Shown one piece after another: positions 24,078-33,656 of a DNA stretch of 64,000 nucleotides. The stretch lies in NCBI GenBank assembly GCA_023634235.1, contig JAMKCF010000029.1, forward strand, positions 806,001 to 870,000, read 5' to 3'. The translations under genes and the position numbers were made by a program. The stretch is from Pisaster brevispinus (lineage: Eukaryota; Echinodermata; Asteroidea; Forcipulatida; Asteriidae). The notes under the pieces are model-generated. The model ran no database searches, was not told the origin of the DNA, and saw only the letters and a list, made by a program, of their open reading frames with translations. The first letter of the stretch is position 1. The number at the start of each line of letters is the position of its first letter.

Positions 24078-24280
24078 ATGGGAACTGTGGGAGCAAAGGC
24101 CAGGAAGCGCACTGCGAAAGAAATAGAAGAGGAGTATATCGACTGGGAGGCCCGTAAGAACCAAACTCATAAAGTTGGCAGGTTGAGTCTGATCGTGAGG
24201 TCGATGCGAGCGGCAAATCGCGCTACTGCAACGACGGGTGGTGGATCCACAGGAGTGGCCTCGTCGTCCACTCTCGACAA
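24078..24280 (+). CDS. PHF24: PHF24-like exon 1
   Basis: Starts MGTVGAKARKRTAKEIEEEY and ends in a Gly/Ser/Thr-rich stretch, STLD plus two bases, at donor gtaagt. The basic, Glu-rich N-terminus with Gly2 is consistent with a myristoyl plus basic membrane anchor (inference). Confidence 0.85.
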
Positions 24281-27200
24281 GTAAGTTAACATCTCAGTAC
24301 AAAAATGTCACTCCTTCAACACCAAACATTTTAATTTGGTGATGACCACTGAGGGCGCTCGGCACAATTTTCTAAGCCGTTTTTTTTAAAGCCGAAATCA
24401 AAGCGCAAATTAATGTGTGATCTCTAACTATTGATAGGTTAATCGCCACCCCCCTCCCCGCCTCAGTTAGCCACAGCTCCAATAAGTGAAAGATATCCTC
24501 TCCCCTTCCAAATTTTCTAAAAATAATATTGCACCTGTTTCGGGATGAATGATGATGAGTGTCTTTGTCTGTCGTTTTGATAGCTGGTAACACCAGAGAT
24601 TCAGTGGCATTATGAATAACATTATAGATCTGTCTTGAAAAACTATAAGGTATTAGTCTTTGTTTTCGAGTCAAAATGGTTGCCCTGTAGCTCTGTTGAT
24701 GGGGGAAAGGAGTCTTGGAAGAGTACATGTTTGCATCGGTCGCCGTTGTCAGATCACACACACAATGAACAATTAGTAATACATTTCACATCCCAATAAT
24801 CCACAATAATTTTGAATTATTAATAGAGCAGATAAAGAGGGACTCTCGCTTCCCAATAAACTGACGGGCCTTTCGGAGAGGGACAACGCAATTCTCACCC
24901 GTGAGGAAGAACTGGGCCGTCTTGCACGTGAAGAGGCGGGTTTCCTTGATACCGACGGCAAACTGAAATACGATGCTAAGCTCGAGGTATGGGCGGGACC
25001 AGGGAAGGATTCCATAGACCACATAGATTCATCTTAAGATGTCAGTCAATAAGAGTTGTCAATATCACCATAGTGATTTCGTGACATCACACTTTGCTTA
25101 GCAGTTAAGATTGACACACATCTTAAACTCAATTTTAGCTCCCATTGTTAAATCGGCCACGCTAACACATTTTATTGTTTTATTATTATTATTATTATTA
25201 TTTCTGGTTTATTAAAACAATGCATTTGTAGCCCAGGGGCTAAATTGCTACAAAGTTTACAGTTACAAATTAAAAAAACATTGCAATGTATATCAAATTA
25301 CTTATTTAAAAAAAGCAACGGGTTTACACTAAAATACATCCAGAAAACAAAAACAAAGCACACACTTTAAAAAGAGAAATTTATCCTTGGTTCAAAATAC
25401 TGACAAAGTAGGGTATTGGACTATTTTTGTATCTGTTTGTTTTGCACTTAATTTCGGAAAGATTGTTGGTGTTTCTTAAATTGCATACTAGAACCTCTTG
25501 GCTAGATTTAGAGCCTAAAAAATCACTGGATTGCAGGGTTACTGTTTCAAATGTATCTCTGTGTAGACGATCACCTGAACCCAATTTCAAAGAGCTCCTT
25601 AAGCACAAAAAGTAGCTAAGCACAACCAAATTATGTTTACCAGAATAGGGTTACCAGCAAAAGTTCATGTCTTATGTACAGTCTGTGACTGGCACCCTGC
25701 ATACTTTTGCTAAAATACAAAATTTGTAAGCAATATGTTCTGCAAAAGCAGCTCTATGAAATTGGGCCCTGGGTGGGGCCGGTATATTCAGAGAGTCTTG
25801 GACGACTGAGTAAAATGTTATGATTTTTCTTTATGTTCAATGTCTTTGTCTGACTGGCAGAGTCAGACTGAGCTGGCCGACCCCTGCGTCATCTGTACAA
25901 TGTATAAAAGCAACGGTATCTTAGACTGCCGGGTGTGCGGCCGGCCGTATCACCACAGCTGTCTGATCGGCCGGGGGATTGGACTGGACACCAACTCGTC
26001 CAAGGCATTGGAGAGCGCCGAAACGGAGATCGGTTGGACCTGCCCTGACTGTGTAAGCCAATACGTATGAGCCCAATTTCATAGAGCTGCTTAAGCAGAG
26101 AATATTGCTTAGCAGATTTCTGCTGAGCAGGATACCAGTCACAGTGACAGACAGTACATGGTATTTGGGTTGGTAATCTTATTCTGGTAAGCAGACATGT
26201 TCTGTGCTTGGCTAATCTGTCAGCTAAAGTAGCTTTATGAAATTGGCTCCGGTCGATCCAACTCCCAAAGTTTGTCATTAAAAGCACAACGGGCTCCCCC
26301 CTTAAATTTAGAGCTTGAGAAGCGAAATAACCACGGGGGGCGGACCCACATGAGCCCCCTCCCCACACGTAAATGTCCAGATTGCCCTCAAAAAAGGAAA
26401 AACATTGCCTCTGCCCCCCCACACAAACTGGAAAGAAGTGCCCCCCCCCCCCACTGAGCTTGAGAAAAATAATGTAATACTGTCTGTAGGTGCAAAAAGC
26501 TGATTCATTGCAAACCTTTCAAAACCTTTAAGAACAGAGCATTAACTCCAATACTTAAACTGATTGATAAGTTCCTATTACTGTTTATTGTACTTCCTGT
26601 GGCATAATAAAGGTGACTGTTTCCAAAGAAGGAGACTTTATGACGAGGCTAAGACTGTTTATATAAACCTACCCCCAACATGACTGCCATATTGTCAGTA
26701 CAATTTAAAACCATTAAATAAAATGTATAGAATGATAACAATGAACAAGTTGAATGAATTAAATAGGGCAGTCAGGTTGGTGTAGTAGTATCTTGCCTTG
26801 CCTTCCATCTCTTGGACCCCGGTTCAGATCCCACCGGGGGCACTACGTAGATTGGGCTATCAGTCCCTCTGCCTGACTGCGTGGGTTTTCTCTGGAATAA
26901 TTCTCTGGGGTTTTCCTCCCACACCTAAAACTGTAACTTCCTTCACTGTCTTCTCTCCATTGGGTTCTTGGCTAGTATAGTGATTAAGTTCGCTTTTCTG
27001 AGAGTCCCTGGCTTTACAAACAGAGCTAAAAAATGACAATGAAAAATGTCGCTCAACAAAATAATTGATTGAGCCTGAAGAATCCGTTGTATACCGGTGC
27101 GATTTCATGACCAGTAACTGTATTGTCCGTGGTACATTTTCGGCTTAATAACATTTCGCAGTATCAAAAGGTTACCAGACAAACTACCATGTGATGTAGT

Positions 27201-30104
27201 TGCCTGTGACAGGCTGGTGCCCTGCTTATTGCGCCCAGCGAATCATTTTCTAAACAATACTTTATCTTATAATAAACGAAATGAACACAATTTGAAAACC
27301 TTTTGGCAAATCGTTTCCCTAAACAATACTTCTGTTATTAAATAAAAAAAATAAAAAAATTGAAAATGGGGTTTTCAATAATAAATATTCGTTGACAATC
27401 AATTCCTAAACAATACTTCTCTAAAAAAAGAAAGAAAGAAATACATTTCGAAACTGGGGTTTCAGTAACAACGTTTCTTTTGTATATTTCTCTTTTTTTA
27501 AGGAGTCTCTTAGTGACTTGGTACCGATGGATGCGATGAGTGACCTCATGATGGCGTTTGACAATTATGACAAGGACGGAGGTCAGTTTCTGTCAAGCAA
27601 ATTAAACGAAATTTTGAGTAAACGGTTTTCGAAAGATTTTCTTAAAATCTCTCTATCATAGGAAATACTTTGGGCCCAATTTCACGACATTGCTTACCAC
27701 AGAGGTCTGTGCCTACGGCGCCCTGCAAAGTGTGATTACATATAGGAGCTCATATTTATAGAGCTGAAGAACCTAAGCACATTAATATTATGTTTACCAG
27801 AAAAAGGTTAACAGCCAAAGTAGTACCGTGTCACATGACCATTGTGACTGGTATCCTGCTTATTTGTGCTCACCAAAAATTGTTATAAAGCAATAATTTC
27901 TGCGTCAGCAGCTCTAATAAGGTTTGACTCTGCCCATATTGCTATTTACTTTCTTGTTTTGCATGGGTTTGCAAAGTGTGCGGTGCTATTGTGTTTTTTA
28001 ACCATCTCTTCTTTTGAATAATTTTAGATGGTATGATAAGCTTAACGGATTACATGGAATACGAAGTTAAAAATTATGACTTCGAACATAATGCTTGCAT
28101 GCCGGGGTCAGAGGTCAGAGAGTGCCAAACTAAGGTAGGATATTCAGAGCACTGGGTTTTCTGACTACAAAATAAATTAACAAAATCCCACTGTTTTCAA
28201 ATTTCCTTTTTACTAAAACAATAAACACAAGAGAACCACTGTAATGGATCTAACCAAGTTGTAGTCTGCGAGATCTTCGGTACAGAGCTGCACCTTTTAC
28301 AATCACTGCAATGTATAAAACATGGTTAAATATTTATTAAAGGTTACGTAACGACAAGTTAGGCAAGGTAGCTGAAATAGTTTCACATGATAATGTGTAT
28401 ATTTTTTATCTAGTTTGAAATATACGACCGCGATGATGACGGTGTGGTGTCTTGGTGGGATTTCCTTATGGTGGAGACCATCAAATTACTACAGCGCGAA
28501 CCACAGGTTAGCACACTTGCTTTACCATAATAGCGCCCTCTAAAGAAATAATTATGTTTTAATTTGCCGTCTTTATTGACACATAATGCACTAAACGGAT
28601 TTTTTCAAAATGTTCATTACTAATGACGATTACCACGTGGACGCAAAATCGTTGCGCATCCAGATCTGGGAACGATTTCAAATTCTGAGAGCGTGAGTTT
28701 CACGAGAACCTAATAGGATATGCTTCAACGTTGTGCACGCACGCATTATGAAAAAGTTCTGTATTTTCGAAACGGCGAACTGGAATTACCAAGCTTAAGT
28801 TGTTTTCTGAGCCTGGAAACCTGCTTTTCGCAAAGATCTTTGTTTTGGTCCAAAGGAAAACATCTGGATAATTATTTTTTTTTTCAATTTTTCATTACCT
28901 AAATAGTCAACTTGGCTCACATTGATAACAAGAATAAAAGTCATTACAATCACCCGACATCTTCCCGCTCTTTTCCGAAACTAATATGGGAAAAGTTTTG
29001 GGCTTTACTATATACGCATAGCACGAACATGACAAGTAGGTCAGCAATCTTCCCAAGTAACTTTTGTCTCTCTAATTTTTCTCCACTTGAAGAGCCAAAT
29101 CGTAAAGTATCTGAAATCGAAGGAGGTTGACCGGCTCCGGAGGTTCTTCAAGATGTCTGACAAGCACAACATCGGGCTGGTGACCGTGGGTGAATCGGAA
29201 CAGGCTTACCGGGGATGGCTTAGGGCTCAGGGGTAGGTAGGCCGAGGCCTTCTCGAGATCTCAAGAAATCATCTTGCTGCACGATACATCATGTTCCCCG
29301 TCTGCAGCAACAATGACTAAAACTATCATCTCATTGCAAAAGGGGACATACTCTTTCCCAGCACCCAATGAACTGAAACAAGCTGATTACAGTGACGCAT
29401 TGGCAGCCATCTTTGATGTCAAACAATGGTAACGTGCTTAGCATGCACGACCAATGGTAGCTCTTCATTGACCTTAGTGAGGGAACTGTCTTGGGCTTGT
29501 GACGACGTCCATGCGGGGAGAAATCGGCCAAGGTTTTTGTTTCCTGTTGTAAGCCGAGGTTGTTGGGTGTGGGTTGTGGTCATTAAGTACCTCAAAATAA
29601 TGCTAAGACTTTCAAAGAAACATAGTGACTATTGGGGTTTGCAGGCACCATACTCTAACACTGCCCTCGGTCGCCAAGAGTCCTAGCTACACATCCTGGC
29701 TGATCAGTTACATTATGTGGACATTGTTTTATAGCTGCTTCGTTCAGATCAGTCCAAGTTATCTAAAATCATTTTTTTTCCCCACAGACTGCAAGACACG
29801 GGCGAAATGATGCGCTCATTTGAGAGATCGAGCAGTTCAGACGAGTCCAACAAGTAGGTTATTAACACCATAGATCCACAGACTTGAAGCCAAATTGTTC
29901 AAATAACCAAATAAATGGAGTGTTTGAGACATGTACGTTGTCCATACATCTTTCCCTCATGTCACGGTTTCGTTGTTCATTTTTTAAAGGATGATCACCT
30001 GGGAGAGGTTTATATGGAACAAGGCGTTAGCTGTCATTACATCTCGGCCGAACACTCACACGATCAAACCGTACGTCATCGGCAACGAGCAGACCGCTCT
30101 CTGA
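24078..30104 (+). CDS. PHF24: PHF24-like PHD-finger/EF-hand protein (complete, 9 exons)
   Basis: Exons 24078-24280, 24827-24986, 25861-26052, 27503-27581, 28028-28134, 28414-28506, 29093-29232, 29788-29853 and 29990-30104 join in frame to 384 codons plus TGA, close to the roughly 400 residues of vertebrate PHF24 (KIAA1045). Order: MGTVGAK start with Gly2 (possible N-myristoylation; vertebrate PHF24 also starts Met-Gly); charged linker; PHD-type zinc finger with CVIC, CRVC, HHSC and CPDC ligand pairs; two EF-hand loops (DKDGDGMISLTD and DRDDDGVVSWWD); a degenerate third loop (DKHNIGLVTVGE); C-terminal WERFIWNKALAVITSRPN, which matches the family tail. An upstream in-frame ATG at 24045 exists, but 24078 has the better context (aaaATGG) and the Met-Gly start. 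Function is poorly known; vertebrate PHF24 is mainly neuronal. Confidence 0.88.
24827..24986 (+). CDS. PHF24: PHF24-like exon 2
   Basis: Encodes ADKEGLSLPNKLTGLSERDN through GKLKYDAKLE. Only the tag|AGCAG acceptor keeps the frame open; the alternative AGs give stops. Donor gtatgg. Linker region N-terminal to the zinc finger. Confidence 0.85.
25026..25132. mobile_element. repeat family B, copy 3 (inverted)
   Basis: CAATATCACCATAGTGATTT CGTGACATCACACTTTGCTT is the reverse complement of the family B core, flanked by ATTCATCTTAAGATGTCA. Confidence 0.6.
25178..25340 (-). mobile_element. possible non-LTR element 3' end with (ATT)n
   Basis: A (TTA)n run at 25181-25203 next to TTTATTAAAACAATGCATTT and TAGCCCAGGGGCTAAATTGC. 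Read on the minus strand this looks like a 3' UTR followed by (AAT)n. Confidence 0.35.
25578..25770. mobile_element. foldback repeat family A, copy 6
   Basis: CCCAATTTCAAAGAGCTCCT start and CAGCTCTATGAAATTGGGCC C end, 90 bases before the PHD exon. Confidence 0.75.
25861..26052 (+). CDS. PHF24: PHF24-like exon 3 (PHD zinc finger)
   Basis: 64 codons carrying the whole Cys4-His-Cys3-type finger: PCVIC, LDCRVC, YHHSC, and GWTCPDC at the end. A foldback repeat starts only about 17 bases after the donor (gtaagc). Confidence 0.92.
26068..26255. mobile_element. foldback repeat family A, copy 7
   Basis: GAGCCCAATTTCATAGAGCT start and GTAGCTTTATGAAATTGGCT end. It begins about 17 bases after the PHD exon donor, so copies 6 and 7 bracket that exon. 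Confidence 0.75.
26775..26960 (+). mobile_element. tRNA-derived SINE family 4
   Basis: GGTTGGTGTAGTAGTATCTT (A box region) and CCCGGTTCAGATCCCACC (B box), then a body with GGGGTTTTCCTCCCACACCT. The body is shared with 3145-3245. Confidence 0.6.
27503..27581 (+). CDS. PHF24: PHF24-like exon 4
   Basis: Encodes ESLSDLVPMDAMSDLMMAFD then NYDKDG; the first EF-hand loop is split by the following phase-1 intron. Acceptor tttaag, donor gtcagt. Confidence 0.87.
27668..27925. mobile_element. foldback repeat family A, copy 8
   Basis: GGGCCCAATTTCACGACATT start, interior GTTTACCAGAAAAAGGTTAA and GGTATCCTGCTTATT, right end CAGCAGCTCTAATAAGG. Carries an internal insertion or a diverged left end. Confidence 0.6.
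28028..28134 (+). CDS. PHF24: PHF24-like exon 5 (EF-hand 1)
   Basis: Completes the loop D-K-D-G-D-G-M-I-S-L-T-D (D at 1, 3, 5, G at 6, I at 8, D instead of E at 12) and continues YMEYEVKNYDFEHNACMPGS. Donor gtagga. Confidence 0.87.
28414..28506 (+). CDS. PHF24: PHF24-like exon 6 (EF-hand 2)
   Basis: 31 codons: FEIYDRDDDGVVSWWDFLMV plus ETIKLLQREPQ. Canonical-looking calcium loop with D at 1, 3, 5, 12 and G at 6. Donor gttagc. Confidence 0.9.
29093..29232 (+). CDS. PHF24: PHF24-like exon 7 (degenerate EF-hand)
   Basis: Encodes SQIVKYLKSKEVDRLRRFFK then MSDKHNIGLVTVGESEQAYR. The loop lacks acidic residues at positions 3 and 5, so calcium binding is doubtful. Donor gtaggt; ends in phase 2. Confidence 0.85.
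29788..29853 (+). CDS. PHF24: PHF24-like exon 8
   Basis: Short 66-base exon, LQDTGEMMRSFERSSSSDES, a serine-rich linker like the Ser-rich segment before the conserved C-terminal block of vertebrate PHF24. Acceptor cccacag, donor gtaggt. Confidence 0.82.
29990..30104 (+). CDS. PHF24: PHF24-like exon 9 (stop)
   Basis: Encodes MITWERFIWNKALAVITSRP NTH and ends ...GNEQTAL with TGA at 30102-30104. The W-x2-F ... ITSRPN block corresponds to the family's conserved C-terminus (W-x2-FL ... AARPN). Confidence 0.88.
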
Positions 30105-30143
30105 ACTACTCAGCATTTCGTCATCGTCTTAAAAACTTTACTA

Positions 30144-30149
30144 AATAAA
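30144..30149 (+). terminator. candidate polyadenylation signal AATAAA for the PHF24-like gene
   Basis: AATAAA 40 bases after the stop codon and followed by AT-rich sequence. It would give a very short 3' UTR; other signals further downstream are possible. Confidence 0.4.
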
Positions 30150-30241
30150 AAGTTTATAACAGTCAAGAACCGATTTAACAGATGTGAAATTTTGCATCAG
30201 GGATAAAGAATATTATTCGGTTTTAACCCTTAATGGTTTTT

Positions 30242-30269
30242 ACCCTTACACCGACATCGGTGTAAAGGT
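30242..30269. repeat. hairpin of inverted SINE family 3 tails
   Basis: TTACACCGA, CA, TCGGTGTAA forms a perfect 9-bp stem, with 12 of 13 bases matching over a longer arm. The arms resemble the family 3 SINE tail. Confidence 0.5.
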
Positions 30270-31258
30270 AGAACCAAATTATAGTCAAGAACTGGCTCTG
30301 AAACCACGTTGCCGATAGATTGTGGAAGCGCGCGACACATGTATTCAATAATTATTTCTCTAGGACACGCGCGAGATTTGCACTCACGGTCTAAAGTCCC
30401 TTTTCGAAATCCCGTCTCTGTTTGAAGCACAATATCGACAGTGCACGTTTCCAGAATGACTGACGGAGCCTCAGCCAAGCTGAAGCCGTTGTTTCTGAAA
30501 GAGCCAAAGTCTTCCAAAACGGTTCAACCATTTTTGTTCTCGTGCGAATCGATCCGCGTGATAGCAGGGTCGATACTTCGGTTCGGATCGATCAACGCAC
30601 GTCTCTGAGAAGTCTTTCCTTCAAGCTGCACGCGCTCACTCCATTCATAAAGCATGCAACGGACATTTGTTTTAAAATTACAAATACCACGTGGTATCTT
30701 CGTATTTCAAAACGCGCGCTTTGGACACGTCTTGCCTTCTGTATTTTATTGTCTTGGTTGTAGGCCTACATGTATTCTGGTGTTAAAAAAAGAAGAAGAG
30801 GTTTTCTTGTAATGTTTGGGTTTTTTGTTGATGGGCTGGGCATCAGTGGAAAACAGCTTTCATGTTGAGCTGATTTTACCTGGTATAAATTCTATAATAG
30901 TATAAGTTTAACAAATCTAAAAATTAAAAGAAACATGAACATCATTATTTAAGTAAACATGTTTCGCTTTAATTAAGACAATTGCTCAAGTTCTTAAATT
31001 CAAAAATAAAGGTGCATCTTCAAAATTGTTTTAAACAATAGAAATGTTAAAACTTAACACAACATTGATAAAACATCTCTCACGATTGTATCCATTGCAT
31101 ATTATAATTTTGTTAATGGAAATATTAGCATGTTAGTCATTATAGGGAGGGCAAAATGGTGACGTCAAAATGTTTGGTTTGTATAAGAACCCAAGGAAAG
31201 CACATGATGACCACTACTGCGTGAATTGCATGCTTGTTAAAATAGTTACTTACAAACA

Positions 31259-31430
31259 GAGCCCAATTTCATAAACCCTGTCAGCAGAAAAACTTGCTAA
31301 GCACAGACAAATATTGCTTAGCTTAGGTTACCAGCTAACAATATATAATGTTTACATTGTTGCGACCAGTGCCCCACTCATATTTTGCTCAGCAATGTTT
31401 TCTGCTAAACAGCTTTATGAAATTGGGCAA
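31259..31430. mobile_element. foldback repeat family A, copy 9
   Basis: GAGCCCAATTTCATAAACCC start and CAGCTTTATGAAATTGGGC end, a well preserved copy. Confidence 0.75.
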
Positions 31431-33373
31431 ATGTATGTGTTTAAGGGACAAAGTAGTGACACATTTTGGAGACTCCGATCCCTCAAAAAGCTCGGACCTT
31501 TTAGCAAATGCATCGTTACACAGCATTCCTAAAAATAATTATTTTATTTAGCAAAGTATATGTTCCATTTCCACAAATAACTCGTACAAAACACCTCCTT
31601 TTCAAAATGTTGAGTATTAAAAGAATAAAATAGAATTTCTGAGTATTACAAATATATATAATTATATTACTTTGGCACTTTCATCGTTATTTCAGATTTT
31701 TGTTCTGTATATACAATTTTCTTTGAAATGTACTCTTGATTTGCAGTTGAATTCAAAACACGTCTTCTTCAAGAAGAACTTTGGTTACAATCTGAATTAC
31801 AGGCTATTTGGCATCGTTCATTTTAGTACTAAATAAAACATGCATTGACTACGTATACATGCTGCATAGTGATCGAAAAACATTCATTCAAATAAATCAG
31901 AAATTTCTGAATTTTACAGACTTGAGATTTTTAACTAATGTTAAAAACTTTTTAGTAAATCTGTTTCCACTGTTTTTAGTGGGTCTCAATAGGGATAAAG
32001 CATAAATAATATTAATAATGTTATATTCATTGAAATGTTACATTGTAAAACTAAAATGTTTAGCCCCTTAAAATAAGTGCTTTGTTTTCCTTCTAATAAA
32101 GCAATAGAATTGAGAACCAAAGTCCCCAGAATGTTTGAATATGCTGGATACTTGCATGACTTATTTATTGGTTTAAAAAATGTAAATGTTCTTGTAATAA
32201 ATAGGAAGGGAAAAAACCAAACCAGTCTCCTAATACTGTGATGTTTGCAAATAAAGTTGGATTCTGATCGGACGATTGTACGTCCAGTTGTTGCTTTATT
32301 CTGATTCATGCTAATGGCGCCGAGTTTGACCTCATTAGTATGCAAATGCAGAAAGTAAGGTGCTCCAAAGGAGCCATTTATAAAACATCTTGAATATTAC
32401 AAATAATTGATCTTTAAATTGTTCATCTGAGTACGAGTGAGTACAGAAAAAAATAACAACGACAGTTTCATTCTATATGAAAAATTATGTTTGTTTTATC
32501 GCGGTGTACAAGAAATGTATACTTTTGTTGATTTAAACATCAACTATCAAATGAGATAATTAAATGAAATAAGTTGTTAATTAAAAACATGGAGCTACTA
32601 AAAACCAAGGCTTGACAGGTAAATAGTTGAGCTGTTTCAGTTTGAAACTGAACAACAACACCCTTGAGGTGTGGACATGTCTACATGTTGCAAACTATTT
32701 TCTAGCAAACCAAACACAGACCTCTATGCTTGAAATCTTACTATGATGTCCAATCTAAACTTTGGAGTTTGCAGTAACGGTCTTTTACAACCTTATACTT
32801 TATAGGTATTAATTCATTCCCATCTTCCAGTTATCACAAAAATATAATTATAAACCAACCCGTGATTCATCAATTTCAATGGACATTCTTAAAAAAAAAA
32901 AAATTCAAAAAATGACATGGATTTGTCCTAATCTGATAGATGCAGCAACAACTAGCAAGAGTGACTTGAGGGTCTACAAGGCAGGACTGGTAGAGCTGAC
33001 AAAACGACAGTGTTCTTGTTTTGTGGTAAATATTTCACAGAAAAAATGGTTCTAGTATGAACTTCATAATCAGTAAGTTTTCCCACTAAAATTAATGTTT
33101 TCATCATAACCAATCCTGTATAATACCTTTAAAATATATGTTCTAAATTTGAAAGATATTTAAAGGCAGACTACTACATTAAATTGTCTGAGTTGGTGCA
33201 GGTATGCACTTTCCAATCTTTGAGTTTTACAACTGAAAAGAATCAATTTTTCTCTGAAAAATTGTGGCAAACTTTTCTTTGTCTAAATATCGAAACCTCC
33301 ATGTGCCATCAAGCATCCACTTGATGTGTGACAGAATGAAAAATAATGTCAAACGATTTTCCCCAATTATCTC

Positions 33374-33379
33374 TTTATT
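33374..33379 (-). terminator. candidate polyadenylation signal for the receptor gene
   Basis: TTTATT on the plus strand reads AATAAA on the minus strand, roughly 205 bases past the stop codon. Confidence 0.4.
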
Positions 33380-33584
33380 AAAGTCACAACAAAATTAATA
33401 CATTTAACATCATCGCTTCACTATATTTAAAGTACTTTCTGCCTGCGTATAATATATTTTAACAAAAACAATTTTTAAGTACGGCGGTCTAATTAAGTAG
33501 ACCACTTTTTCATTTTTTGAATGCATGAATTCTGTTGGTACGTAGGCCCTAAGCTTCCATAAGATACATGTTGATGAGGGTTTT

Positions 33585-33656
33585 CTACAGGTTTGCATAC
33601 ACAACGTCAACGTCCAAATACATCTGTAAGGCTTCGTAGATCAACTTGTACTGCTC
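33585..33656 (-). CDS. receptor last exon with stop
   Basis: EQYKLIYEALQMYLDVDVVY ANL then TAG (33587-33585). The QYxxIYEA helix is the usual C-terminal end of D2. A minus-strand AATAAA lies about 200 bases further on. Confidence 0.92.
   Translation of the reverse strand, partial: EQYKLIYEALQMYLDVDVVYANL

Larger units (their letters stand above)
30150..33373. other. intergenic region between convergent PHF24-like and receptor genes
   Basis: The 3' ends of two genes face each other here. A CG-richer patch at 30300-30720 holds an ATG-initiated frame (30455 onward, MTDGASAKLKPLFLKEPKSS) not recognised as any protein. A foldback family A copy lies at 31259-31430. The rest (31430-33370) is AT-rich with no recognisable feature. 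Confidence 0.5.

Noticed and set aside
25889..26422. 177-codon minus-strand frame
   Set aside because: Antisense of the PHD exon plus repeat copy 7; no domain and no family resemblance.
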